DNA from: Rhipicephalus microplus
Lineage: Eukaryota; Arthropoda; Arachnida; Ixodida; Ixodidae
Assembly: GCF_043290135.1 (NCBI RefSeq)
Contig: NC_134701.1
Location: forward strand, 199,940,601-200,004,600
DNA length: 64,000 nucleotides
Reading direction: 5' to 3'
Below, one piece after another: positions 49,953 through 61,680 of the stretch. A model generated the notes under the pieces. The model had not been told where the DNA came from and searched no databases. It was given only the letters and a program-made list of their open reading frames with translations. The translations under genes and the position numbers were made by a program. The number at the start of each line of letters is the position of its first letter. Position 1 is the stretch's first letter.

Positions 49953-50202
49953 AACGGGGTTACGTTTAACGTCCGAAATCCTCGAAATCATCGAGACACG
50001 CCATATTGGAGGGCTCAGGAAATTTCGACCACGTGGGTTTCTTGAAAGTGAACCCATAGACCTAAGTACAGGGGCTTAAAGCACTTCTGCCTCCATCAAA
50101 AAAGCGGCCGCCACCGACGCAGCTGCCGTTGGAATTCGATCCCATTCGACCTTCGGTTCAGCAGTTGAGCCCCATAATCACTAGACCACCATCACGGGTT
50201 TT
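49953..50202 (-). mobile_element. Ruka-type SINE, old copy
   Basis: The body and head are recognisable (gtttaacgtccgaaatcc; ggagggctcaggaaatttcg; cactagaccaccatcacggg) with small insertions. Confidence 0.8.
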
Positions 50203-50224
50203 CAGCTTGAACGGAGTAGGACAT

Positions 50225-51260
50225 TATAGTTACAAATAAGCCATCGCACTTCAAGTGTTTCTCTGAGAAGTTTTAACTATACTTTCAGTGAAGCTTGCTC
50301 AATATTAGCATTTGTCCGATTCCGTGGGAGGCATCAAAAGCCCATTTTCCTCATTTCATGTATACGTGTACTGCTACTACGTGTGTATAGATTGCGAGAA
50401 CAAGGAAGTATACGTGTTCGTGACACCGCGAGTCCACGCAAAACACGATCAATAGGTGTTTGGAGATGGCAAGTCGCAAACTAAGGCTTGCGCGCCGGCG
50501 TTCTATCTCCAAGTGCTAAGGAAGTCTCAAAGGCGTGAGACGTGGCTGCGACAGAGCGGGGACCTTGCAGTGTCGCCGCTTGTGACGTTGGCAGGCGAAC
50601 GACACTCGATGAAAACGTCTCTGACACCATGCGTATGCATGCCGATCGATATCCGCCCAGTGCGAATTTCGCAGATGATGCCGTAGAGGATGTTCATGCA
50701 GCCTTTGTGAAAAATGAGGGGAGGTTGTCCTGTTACGTTGCCCGGATAACGCTTGGCCGAGACGGCTGCATCCTCATCGAAATGCGAGCGAATTCTACAA
50801 CGGTGGCCAAGAGAAAAATTTGTGGATGGGCAAGATAAACATTTCGCATTTTTACCAGGTCACAGTCCCGTACCAGAAAAGAAAAAAAGAATCTGCATCT
50901 CTGTTTTCCTTAGATGTCTCTCTCACACACACCAGATGTGGGTATCCGTGTAGTAACCTGTTATTAGCAGCAGTAACTTATGAAGGATGATTATTCATAT
51001 ACGCATGACACGTAACATGGATAGTGAACGGAAGGGTAAACGCTGCTTGACCAACCAAGTTTAATAATATACTCTGTGCTTCTAATGATCAGCGACCTAC
51101 ACTTACTTACATTTTCGATCAAAACGAGTTGGGCCCACGAATCACACGCCTCCTTTGGTCTGGAGTTCGCAATCCGACACGTCAACTGCGCACGCCTTGT
51201 TCTCTCACCTAATCTATATCACCTTTCACAGCTAGTACTTTACAAATCGTGAAATTTAAA
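50225..51260 (+). repeat. Second direct repeat pair, copy 1
   Basis: It aligns with 60680-61680: gatggcaagtcgc, gacgtggctgcgaca, ctgttttccttagatgtctc, ccaagtttaataata and tgcttctaatga occur in the same order. Confidence 0.75.
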
Positions 51261-51582
51261 AGCCTACGTCACGGAATTCCGCAAACATCGCGATCCTCAC
51301 AATCGCGCTTACTTACGGTGAAGGGCAAACATTGGTATGAGAGTGGATGCCTGGCTATTGTGGAGTGACCTCGCTAGTGGCATCACTTCGCACGGTGCCC
51401 GGACAATCCCAACAGCTTAATCTTGAGCACGTGGTGCATGAAATTTGATGTTTTAATGAAACATAAACAGGCATTCTCAAAGAAAAGTAAAAAAAAAACA
51501 GCTATGAGTAGCATCATCCTAATTGTAATTCCCGCAGTGCTCTCCTGTTACTTTTTTTCGTCCCATGAAATCGTGTACTTAA

Positions 51583-51736
51583 TTGATTAATTGATATGTA
51601 GGGTTTAACGTCCCAAGACTACCATATGATTATGAGAGATGCCGTAGTGGAGGGCTCTGGAAATTTCGACCACCTGGGGTTCTTTAACGTGCACCCAAAT
51701 CTGAGCACACGGGCCTACAACATTTCCGCCTTAATA
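51583..51736 (-). mobile_element. Ruka-type SINE, 5'-truncated, with perfect TSD
   Basis: The copy ends in the middle of the body. The exact TSD gtgtacttaa lies at 51573-51582 and 51737-51746. Confidence 0.9.
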
Positions 51737-52076
51737 GTGTACTTAAGCATAGTAAAACACAGTTTTGCAGACCCACGAACAATTTCAATTCGTTGACATT
51801 CGTGAATATGGTTTTCTTTTTTTTTTTTCTTCTGTGCCCATAACCGTATAGTACAGGCGATTGCGCACAGGGCGCGTACGATTCTGCCATCCTCCCCCCA
51901 AGATTGTTTTCTGCCACGAGATGCAGAGCACAAAATGACACTCGACCACACTTGCCAGCCCGTCAGCCACTTTAAGTCAAGGACACCCCACCCCTCTCCC
52001 AAAATTAGTTTCTGCCCACATACGTGATGTTATCTGGGGGAGGGGGAGTAATTAATACATCAAGTGAGAAGAAAAA

Positions 52077-52286
52077 ATATGATAATAACATAATAACTGT
52101 TGTGGTTAAACGTCCCAAAACCACCATAAGACGATGAGAGACGTCGCGTAGTGGAGGGCTTCGAAAATTTCGGCCACATGGGGTTCCCCAACGTGCACGT
52201 AAATCTAAGCACATGAGCTTCAAGCATCTTAGCCTCCTTCGAAAATGTCACCGCCGCGGCCGGGATTCGATTTGGCGACCTGCGAA
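52077..52286 (-). mobile_element. Ruka-type SINE, head-truncated, with 12-bp TSD
   Basis: The body and B-box part (ccgggattcgatttggcg) are present. The TSD tgagaagaaaaa lies at 52065-52076 and 52287-52298. A TAATAACATAATAA tail replaces the usual CATATCAATC. Confidence 0.85.
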
Positions 52287-52298
52287 TGAGAAGAAAAA

Positions 52299-53439
52299 GA
52301 AGGTGGCCAGTATTCTTAGGTGCCTGCGCATGGCGCTTTGTGAGACTTTTTAAAGATTTTTTTCACGCTCTCACACGCCAGCTAACGATGACCCGCTGCA
52401 CTTGTGTATGCACACATCCTCATGCTTTCAGTTACGGAAACAGGTAACTAAGATTGCTCTTATGCTTTTTCCTAGGCTTCGGACAACAATAAACAAAGAA
52501 ACGAGAGGGTTAAGACAAATGAATATTGGCACACTTCTCTGTCTCTCGAAAACCTTGAGTTTAAAGACCTTATCAATTTTTCTTTACCAGTGCTGATTGA
52601 TAGTCACTTCGTCTGCTGGAAAACAGAGATACGATGTTTGTTCGCGGAGCCGGCTTGGTTTCTTTTCATCTTTTTTTTTCGTTGTTTTCCTGGACGCATG
52701 ATTTTAAGGGAATGGCCCCTAGAGAGCTGCATTTCAAACTTCCATGTAGCAGCTATGTGTAACCAATGTCTGCGGGTATATAGGTGGAACGAAAAGCCAG
52801 GACGGCATTCCACCTGTTCTTATCGCGCACTCGACGTCATTTGTTAGGTCACAAAACCAGCAGTTGTTGTCCTCGGGAAGATCCGAGGGCTATACACTTA
52901 CGTCTAAGTTTACGGGAGACAAACCTTATTCTAAAGCATGTATGCCACGCTGGCGCACATCCAAGGAACCAAAGACCTGGGTACACCCTATTATAAAGCT
53001 CTCCATTGCCAAGAATGTTTTCGCTTGACACGATGCTGTGCCAAAGAAAGAAAGGTATCAGTTTGAAGCAGCTTAGTTGTATGAAATATGAAAACCTAGG
53101 GTTTTATGTGCCAGTATTATGATACTAATGATTATCATATTAATAAAAAAGTATTAAGTGTGGCGCATGCAACTTCGGTTAATATTGATTTCCTGCAAGC
53201 GTTCGTGTTAGCATGTACATTAGCCTAAGTACAATGTTGTTCTCGAGTATATCCCCCAATGAAACGCAGTTGCCGTGGCCCGGAACATATCCCGAGCTTG
53301 TCGTGCTTCGCAGACAAACGCTGGATGCAGTGAGGGAGAGCAAGAAATAGAGGCGACAAGCGACAAAGAAAACTTCAACTAGGCTGTTCAACTCGGATGT
53401 GTAAGCTGTCAGGGTGCACCGCATTCAAAGGTATACCTG
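52299..53439. other. Intergenic, no feature seen
   Basis: No coding, RNA or repeat signal was recognised before the duplication block. Confidence 0.45.
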
Positions 53440-54098
53440 AGCAGTCTGGTGATTTCCATCAAGGTAGCACGCGCGACCACACCCATTTAATCAAAAAATC
53501 ACAGTTTCCGCCCGAGTAACGAAGCTTTTCCACCTAAAGGCTCCCCATCATGCTCATTTGGCAGAAGAAGTATGACCGGCACGTATCGTAACAGCTCGAA
53601 CGGTGCAAACATGTGCATGCACAAAATATCTTGGGCTCGAGCTGACGTCATCGGTTACAGGCTTTTACGGAACATGACGGCGACGGCAAATGTGCACGCC
53701 TCAAGCATTCGAATAATTGCTATCACAATAGAAGACAACAGTAGGAAAATCGGCCGAATTGGTTTTACCACGTCCCTGCTTTCCATGCATGGTTCTGACT
53801 GGTTCATTGTAATGCAGTCGTGAGTTTCCATAGAGTTTCCTAAAATTTGCTAGAGGATACTCTGGCGCTGTGATCGTTCGGCGACCATGGGAATGATGGG
53901 TAGTACACGGATTTGCTTAGTCTTCGTAGCAGGGGGCGGCGAATCACACTTGTGACTTTGTTTATTGCTGTGTTTCGGTTTCGTTTCGAAGGAAAGAACG
54001 ACCTTTCTTGAACTTGGTTTCTTCATTTGTCGATTTGGAATAGTAATCCTAAAAGATTATGGTGATGAATTGCAACCGCTGAACATTTTCTAATTTTT

Positions 54099-54128
54099 GT
54101 ATCGTAACAACAACAACAACAACAACAA
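54099..54128. repeat. (CAA)n microsatellite
   Basis: About nine CAA units are followed by an A run. Confidence 0.9.
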
Positions 54129-56268
54129 AAAAGCTCCAAGCCACGCGAACACGAACGAAGCCAGAGTACGGAGATTAGACAATGCTCGCTGAAGCGCCGT
54201 GCGCTGGGCAGCTCCCATAGACGCTAGCGCCACAGTTCCCTCTATAGTGTCTATTTAGGAAACTCTACGGTGGAGGCCTCCTGTGCGACGTGGAAGAGGA
54301 AGAATCGGTGGCGCACATAGGCATAAAATGCCATGGAATATTTTCTCCCGCTAGGACCACGTATCACCACTGGCTTTCGACACGGAATGCAATGCCGCCG
54401 TTCATGCCGACTGCAAAAGTTACAGCCGGCCAAGTGCGGGCCGAAGTCAGAGTTGGAAACACGCTCACCAACTATGCGACCAAGAGTCGTCTCTTGATCG
54501 AGACACGGAGGGATGCGTAAGACTTGAGATGTGGTAGAAACAGTATAGCAACATTTCTTATTGTTCTTTTTCCTTTCTTTTGTCCTCTTTGATTTTTTTT
54601 TTTGCTGACCACCGGGGCTAAAGTTCTTTGGCGAACCATTGATAAAAGCACAGCCTCAGTAACATCAGCATCAGAGGCATGTACTCTGACAACTTCTCCG
54701 TTGTTTCCTTTATGTCTGCCAACACCCCTGCCACTCTCTAACCTAAAAAAAAAAAGGATTGGCTCAGTGGGACGTCGTTGAGTAGCAGATCCAGCGGATG
54801 CCACTGCCTCTACTTAAACGTTTTGCATTCTCTGCGCGCTGCTGGATGAGCGAAATGGTTTCGCCTTTGTAAACCTACCGTCGTTGCACCCTAGGCCACT
54901 CGGACAATCGCTGGGACACCTGCATAGGAGTAGCAGTGTAGTCGTTCTCTTCCCAGCTCTCCACACCACTTTTCTTGAAGGCAGGGTGCTCCGCCAGACC
55001 CGCTCGTCTGTCACCCTGTCTCCCCACTCAGCTTCCCGAGTCTCACCACTGAAAGCGTCTTCAAAGAAAACGGCTTCAAAGCGCAAGCTCGGCCTCCCTC
55101 ACCACAAAGGAAAATTTCCTTCAAATGCCTCGAAACTTTCCAGCAGGTAGTTTTCCTCTGTGTTTTTCGACGAACGATAGAAAACTGGAGGAATAACTAG
55201 CACTCTAAGCGAGCAAAGCAAACCACAGTTCCGTTTCCACGCACATACGTACACACAAAAAACGAACTCATAAATTATAATTGGCTGGGGCGGAAAAACA
55301 CGCGGAAGATAGGAGCTGTTTGCGGACGTTTGGTGACAACACGCCACCACGTCCCTCTACTGTTTTCTGTTTTTGCTTGGCTTAAGTGTGCGAAAAAGCG
55401 GGCGGGCGAGAGGAAGGATGGGGGGGGGGGGGTAGAAGGCATGTTAAGAGGCAGAGGACAAACAACATTTCTTGCAATGGAAAAGCACAGTCAGTGTTAT
55501 CTGACAACCTTGAACATTGCCAACAACCACTTCGACCCCTTCCCTCTGTGCATCTGTTCCATTTCACGCGCTGCATCATATATGCTTCCAGTGACAAGAT
55601 TTTATGCACCATTGAATGCGGTGTTCTAAAGCGAAGGAGCCTTAGTATGGTGATTTAACAAAATAATGGCCCCATTTTACATTCTTATTACGGCAAGATG
55701 CTGCGACTACGAGAAAGCATTTATATAGAGGCGGCAGAGTGCTTCACATCAGTGAAGAAACAATGTTTCGATACAGCAAAAGCTCTGCTTCTATCTTTTC
55801 TTTTTACGTATACGGCTGTTTACGGTTTACGGTTTTTATGTATACGACTGTGTTGGCTGGCAGGGACTCACTTACATTGGTTAAGCTGTAATCTCTCCAA
55901 ACGCAATTTGCATATAATAGCTTGTTTGGTTGTTTCCTTTTATTGGACAAGCGGCTGCACTTCCCTGTGATAACAGCAAACAAAAAAAAAAGACAGAGAA
56001 CCCATGAAATCGCCGCCTCTATAGCGGCAACACTGCGCGATGTTGATATTAACATTTCTTTTGTCCTTTCGTAAAGTGAAATTCTCGGACAACTGCGCTC
56101 CAGCACAGTGTACGACTGCGACAATAAGGACGCGCGGGCGCTGCTACTATTTTCTACGTAGGCAGCCTGGTGGTTAGCTCTCTGACATTGATCTTGATTC
56201 CAGGTGTATGGAGTCAAGACCAATATCGCCGATGAGAGCTCAAAGTTGGAGCCTACTTGTAGTGTGTT

Positions 56269-56660
56269 TCGTTGGGCTAGTTGGTCAAGCACGGTAAAAG
56301 GTAACAACAGCGCAAATTGATTAATTTGAGGGGTTTAACGTCCCGAAACCACGATATGATTATGATAGACGCCGTCTCTGTAAATTTCGACCGCCCGTGG
56401 GTTCTTTAACGTGCACCCAAATCCGAGCACCCGGACCCACAACATTTCCGCCTCCATCGTAAATGCAGCCGGGATTCGATCCCGCGCCCTGAGGGTCAGC
56501 AGCCTTAGCCACTAGACCACCGCGGTGGGGCAACAGCGCAAATTAGAAGATACGAAGTACGAAGATATAAAAGACTGGACAAGCGCCGACTTGTCCTGTC
56601 TATTATTTCTTTGTGCTTCGTATCTTCTAGCTTGCGCTGTTTTTACCTTTTACCATGCCT
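56269..56660. mobile_element. Fold-back (palindromic) element interrupted by a Ruka
   Basis: With the SINE and one TSD removed, the sequence from ttaaaaggtaacaacagcgc to gcgctgtttttacctttta forms one hairpin. Arms are about 60 bp, include agaagatacgaag and its exact complement, and meet around gcgccgacttgtc near 56597. It has no ORF. The corresponding place in the related block near 35440 lacks it, so it is an insertion. It looks like a non-autonomous DNA element; the superfamily is unknown. Confidence 0.7.
56319..56530 (-). mobile_element. Ruka-type SINE nested in a fold-back element
   Basis: It is nearly complete with two internal deletions. The perfect TSD caacagcgcaaatt lies at 56305-56318 and 56531-56544. 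The insertion site is the left arm of the palindromic element at about 56269-56660. Confidence 0.95.
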
Positions 56661-57120
56661 CTAGTGTCCTCACTGAATGAGCCTGCAAGCTCTCAAGTTT
56701 GACTACTCACGCGTAAACTGCGCCGTGACAGCGGCTGAGAATGATCTGCCGATGTTTTCGACCTTACATAGCTTTAGAAGTGGCATTCACGTGACATTAT
56801 ATGCAAAAAAAAAGTTCATCAGATCACTGATTCACCCAAGGGTTAACGGCTCATCGCGAATGTGATAGGTGGTTCTTCAGAGTGTATAAATACAAAAGAA
56901 TGTGAAAAATATGCGACCAACATCACTTTTCCAGCCGGGACACCGGGACAGAGACGGCTGATCGGTCCTCACCTAACCTCTCCAATGCTGCGGTTGGCTT
57001 GGCTTGCCATTAGCGGCTTCGCTTTGTTCGGATAACTTAGCACCCAATTTCCCATAAGGCGCCATGAAAGGGGTTGCGCGGGATATAAGTTTCTGGAAGG
57101 AAGGTGGAACAAAGTTTACA

Positions 57121-57879
57121 CGACGAAAACTACATCCTGCCTTGCTACTTCGATGGGTTTGGACAGCCGTGTACTGCAAGTGTCGACTATGCGAAACCCA
57201 ACGTTCTTGGCTTTTTTTTTTTTTTCAAGCTGCGGATTCTGTATTGTCTCTTATCTGTCTTCTACCACGTGGCAGCGTTCGATGCGTTACTACTCCGACA
57301 TGCCAGTCGGTTAACTTAACAAATCTTTTACAGCATGGCTTGAGCGTATGAAGAACATAAACCACTTGGGCGCAACATGAGTTCGCTCGTCACGCGCAAA
57401 TATTCAAACCATGATCTAACCACCCGTGTCTTTGCCTTCGTGGCCGTGTGGTTGACTTTTGTCATACCACAGTTTGAGCAGCACGACATGAGTGCATGAC
57501 GAACGTGAGTGACGTGACCAGAATGTCTTGAATATCGTAGGTTCGACGCAACAACAGTAGGAATGAACAACAGAGACAGGAAAGAACGCTGATTTTTCAA
57601 CTGAGTTTGTTGAAGGTACAGCGGTGAGCACTGACTGGGTGAACACGCGAGGGCGTGGCCGGACAAAAGAGATAAAAAGATTGCACGGATGCTCACTACC
57701 GACTCATTTGGTAGTGAGCACCCGTCCCGTCTTATGTGCTGGAAAATCCATGCTGCAAAATGCGTGCGCAAGGGTTTATTCAGTCGCCTGTTTGTGTCAC
57801 TCTCTCACAGTGAGTGAGTGAGTGTGGATCCCCAATGAAGTATCCACGGGGATATTGGGACCAATATCAACGGGCTCTT
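57121..57879. other. Intergenic, no gene recognised
   Basis: Contains a (GTGA)n patch near 57808-57825 and otherwise unassigned sequence. Confidence 0.4.
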
Positions 57880-58030
57880 GCCGGCGACTGTGTCAGCGAG
57901 TGGTGCTCAGCGCTGCTTGTCGAACCTGTTGCAACACGCAGTCTCTTGAGCAACGAGCAACTATTTGGCGTATACGCTCTCTGAACCGATGTGATGTGTT
58001 ATCTAACGGTACTGCTTCCTATTCTGAAGC
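57880..58030 (+). repeat. Short direct repeat, copy 2
   Basis: This is the partner of 49650-49780. It precedes the 60680 block as 49650 precedes the 50225 block. Confidence 0.6.
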
Positions 58031-58309
58031 ATTCGCAATGGCGGCCGCCACGGTCGTATTTGGACGGACTCAAAATGCTACGCTTGTGTGCTGTGCGATG
58101 TCAGTGCAGGTCAAGGAACATCATTTGGTCCAAACTTTTAGACTTAACCACTACAGCATTCCTCATGTTCATATAGTGTATTTGGCACTTAATACCCCCC
58201 CCCCTCAATAGGGGTTGTGAACAGGTATATATTCTATGTGCGCCGTGATGTATGGAAGAAATCGGCCACCCTTTTTACACCGAAGTTTGAAGAACTGTAT
58301 TCAGAGTAT

Positions 58310-58870
58310 AGGTCAGAAGAACTTGTGGAGCTTACTCAGACTCACCCATAAAATATATTTTGCGTTTAGCACTCACTCGGACTCAAACACACCAAAATGT
58401 TTTTTTGAGATGGACTCGCTTGGACTCATGCTCACCAAAATTATCTTCTATCGGACTCACCCGGACTCGGTGCTCTTCTTGGCGCCTTTTGACATAGTAT
58501 CTTCGGATATGAGTTCTGAATGATTGCAAACCAGTAAAAACGCTTTTCTTAGAAGAGATGACAACATAAGATATATTTATCAGGAACTTCCCTGGAAACT
58601 TTGAGGGGAGAGGGGTGAAGGTACCCACTCTATGGAATTCTTACCTTTGACCAAGAAATATTGAAACGGTGTATGAACGACACTGCTTTAGAATATGTGT
58701 GAGTAGACGCGAGTGTAAACGTGAATCCAGGTAACGTTGATAGTAACGCTGAAGACGAGTAGATATGACCATGGGTCGGCAAAAAGAAAAAAGAGTAGAT
58801 ATGACCTCAGATGAGTGGTCAGTGCAAGTAACTAGAACTCACTCAGACGCACTCAAAAAATCTATCTTTT
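58310..58870. repeat. Dispersed repeat with 40-bp minisatellite, copy 2
   Basis: It has the same orientation and the same core as 17420-18190, with about 2.5 minisatellite units at 58371-58470. The units precede the core here, whereas in copy 1 most of them follow it. Confidence 0.8.
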
Positions 58871-59205
58871 TTTACTGTTTGGTTATGCGTTTCTTTTTCT
58901 TTTCGGCTTAAGCAAGTGATCCTATCTTTTTTTTTTTGTAACATTGACATGTGCGTCTAACTAGTAATAAATCAGTTGAAAGTTAGTGCTCGTCCTCGTC
59001 TTTTGGGTTCGTTGTCGGAAGTTTTTCGCGCTGAGAAGTTTAATAATGGATTACCAACTAGCCCAATCACACACTTTACTTCAGCCGTTAAAACATGCAA
59101 ATTGCCATTAGTGGGGCTTTCAAAAGACCGCCTATTAGAAAGCGCGCAAAAACAAATTTAGTCATTATCAGCTGCAAGAACATCAAAAAAGGGAGCAGCT
59201 GCGTA

Positions 59206-60353
59206 GAGAAAGAGAGATATGGTATGAAGAAAGGCAGGGAGGTTAACCAGAAAGCAAGTGTCTGGTTTGCTACCCTGCACTGGGGAAGGGGTTATGGGAG
59301 ACAGAAAAGTAAGAAAAAGCGAATGAGAGAAAGAGAGCGGGACGGAAGCGAAAATACACAAACACACTAAAACGTCACAAACGTTCGACAAGGCGAGTCG
59401 ATCTCGGAAACTTCAGGACGGCCTTCGTCACTTTTCGGCGTGAAGCTCGACCTTTCCGGTATTCCAAAATTAATTTTTCGGAAAGTGGCTGGTCGTCGAG
59501 GCGTGCAAACACTGCTGACAGGGACTGTCTCTGACAGTTGTACTGAGGGCATTGACCGAAAATATGTTCGATTGTTTCGTCAGCGCCGCAATGATCACAC
59601 GCAGCACTGTCTGCCCATCCGATGCGGCAAGCAAAGGCGTTCGTAAAAGACACCCGAAGCCTCATGCGACAGAGAACGGTTGCCTCAGATCTGGATAATC
59701 CAGATAGAATGGAAAGTCCTAGGTGTGGGTCCAGACGGTGGAGACGGGTGTGTAGAAATCCGGGCGTGTTCCACATAGACCTGGTGACATCATGCGCGAG
59801 CGTATTAATCCTTGCTGCTGCGTCGCTTCTTGACAGTAAAATGGGATCCATCATGCCAGGTTCGTGAGCGTTGTTTGCTGCAGCGTTGGCATGCTCGTTA
59901 TCGATGATTCCGTAGTGGCCTGGTAACCACTGAAAAGTTACATCGTGTCCTTTCTGGAGTACTTGCTGATACAATTGTCTTATTTCCAGCACCAATTGGT
60001 CTTGAGGTCCACGACGTAGCGTAGTTCGAATACAATACAGAGCTGGTTTCAAATCGGTGAAAATGCACCATTTTAGAGGTGCTTCTTGATCAATCCTGCG
60101 GAGTGCACAGCGGAGTGCTGCGAGCTCTGCGGCTGTCGATGTTGTTTTGTGAGACGTTCGAAATTGGATGGTTTCGGTTTTTTCTGGGAAGATGACAGCT
60201 CCTGCAGATTCCCTAACATTTTTCGAACCATCCGTATAAAGTTTAACGTGGTGCTTGTATAGTTTGGACACCACATGTAGAGTCAGCTGCTCCAAAGCTG
60301 GTGTCAAGAGATCCGCCTTTTGGCTAACTCCTGGCACTTCTATGCTATAGGTT
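59206..60353 (-). mobile_element. 5'-truncated non-LTR retrotransposon (LINE)
   Basis: The element carries the end of a LINE polyprotein plus a short 3' UTR (59374 down to about 59217). It interrupts a repeat whose uninterrupted relative lies at 25670-26000. The flanks there align to either side of this stretch, which fixes the insertion boundaries. Coding similarity stops at about 60353, just before an in-frame stop, as expected for 5' truncation during target-primed reverse transcription. The 3' UTR is GA-rich and has a second fragment at 49788-49880. No exact TSD is visible. Confidence 0.85.
59375..60337 (-). CDS. LINE polyprotein C-terminus: RNase H domain and zinc-knuckle tail
   Basis: This 320-codon open frame is the end of a non-LTR retrotransposon ORF2. 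Near its start is the RNase H motif LYTDGS (first Asp). AELAAL (catalytic Glu) and FTDLKPAL (third Asp, with Leu where most families have Ser) follow, then WLPGHYGIIDNEHAN. The C-terminal third has CDHCGADETIEHIFGQC, the Cys-Cys-His-Cys cluster typical of these elements. Reverse transcriptase and endonuclease are absent, so this is a fragment and cannot move itself. The frame is intact over the whole length, so it is a fairly young copy. It has no native ATG: the listed start is simply where the open frame begins, and similarity extends slightly upstream (YSIEVPG) to a stop near 60356. Confidence 0.85.
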   Translation of the reverse strand: MPGVSQKADLLTPALEQLTLHVVSKLYKHHVKLYTDGSKNVRESAGAVIFPEKTETIQFRTSHKTTSTAAELAALRCALRRIDQEAPLKWCIFTDLKPALYCIRTTLRRGPQDQLVLEIRQLYQQVLQKGHDVTFQWLPGHYGIIDNEHANAAANNAHEPGMMDPILLSRSDAAARINTLAHDVTRSMWNTPGFLHTRLHRLDPHLGLSILSGLSRSEATVLCRMRLRVSFTNAFACRIGWADSAACDHCGADETIEHIFGQCPQYNCQRQSLSAVFARLDDQPLSEKLILEYRKGRASRRKVTKAVLKFPRSTRLVERL

Positions 60354-60679
60354 TAGACGGTTCGCGTGTTGCCTTAGGGACGTGCATTGGGCCCTTCGCT
60401 GGTTCAGAAAAGGAAGAATAATGGCCTAGTGGAGGCTTAACAACTGTACTTGCAGTGGGTATTCTAGGATAGACGTAACGTGCACTTACACGCTCCAAGA
60501 AGCGAAGATAGAGGCCATCAACTGAGAAGGCGCTTGAGGCCCGATTATACTGTCACGTTCTAGGAAGCTCGAGCATCCTCCAATTTTTGTGCGCTAACTT
60601 CGCTGTGACCACCATGACTGTGAAGCAGTGTCAGTGACGTCACTAAAGAGCTATCTTCAGCCATAGGAATGGATGAATT

Positions 60680-61680
60680 AATATATTAGGTGTCAGGATC
60701 TCATCATCTTTAAAGTTTGACTCTGAGAAGCTTCAACTTTTCCTGTCGTGAAACTTCCTCAAGATCACCATGCAACTGCCGAGGCAGAGGGAGGCCTCGA
60801 AAACCCACTTCTCTCCCTTTACTTCACGTAGATGCGAGCTAACAGAAATGCCTGTATACGGGACGGTGAGAACAAGGTACAAATGGCCGTGTTTATGCCG
60901 CTGCGAGTTCATAAAAAACAGGATCAAGAGGCGTTCGCAGATAGCAAGTCGCGAACAACTATATGGCTTTCACGTCGGCGTTCCACCACCAAGTGCTAAT
61001 GAAGTCCCGTAGGCGTGGGACGTGGCTGCGACACACCGGTGACGTCCCGCTGTGGGCGCTGTGGGAAATTTGTATCCAAACGAATGGATGTGAACGCCTG
61101 CAACGCCAGGAGGAAGTTGGATGCATAGCCACTAAGAGTGAATTCCGCAGGCGATGCTGCAGGATATTATTGGAATCGAGAGTGAGGTGAGATTCTCATG
61201 TTGTACAGCTCGGATAACGTACATCTCAAACGGCTGCGTGCCCATCAAAATATGTGCGTATTACACTACTGTGCCATAACGGGAAAGTTATCAAATTGCT
61301 AGACGAATATTTCAAATTTTTTACCCGGTGCAGCTTCATCGTCACAGAAGAAAAAGAAACGCGTGCCTGTTTTCCTTAGATTTCTTTCAATCATGCGCGC
61401 CTCACATGTGGGTAGCCGTAATAACATTTTATAAGTAGTCATAACTTGTAATAATTTAGGCACACATAATTACATATTATTACTCGGTAGCGATATACCA
61501 GACGCCCATCCACTTACCAAGTTTAATATAATGTATGCTTCTAATGACCCACGACTTACGCTATCTTAAATTTTCAGTGAAAACGAGTCTGTCCCACGAA
61601 TGGAACGCCGCGTTCGCTCATCTCATCAACATCATCTGTCACCGCTAGTGCTTTACATGTCACGATCGTCACTTGCCGCC
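60680..61680 (+). repeat. Second direct repeat pair, copy 2
   Basis: This is the partner of 50225-51260: gatagcaagtcgc, ggacgtggctgcgacac, ctgttttccttagatttc and accaagtttaatata. No intact ORF is seen. Confidence 0.75.

Larger units (their letters stand above)
53440..57120 (+). repeat. Long direct duplication, copy B
   Basis: This is the partner of 32760-35830. It contains a Ruka-interrupted fold-back element (56269-56660) and about 0.9 kb (53740-54630) absent from copy A. A stretch at 54990-55145 encodes a basic peptide with ASSKKTASKRKLGLPHHKG. Copy A aligns with ASSRKMAAKNKLGLPHPK and then a stop, so coding status is doubtful. Confidence 0.8.

Noticed and set aside
54290..54520. 76-codon plus-strand frame beginning MEEEESVAHI
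   Set aside because: It looks protein-like, but no motif, splice signal or partner copy supports it.
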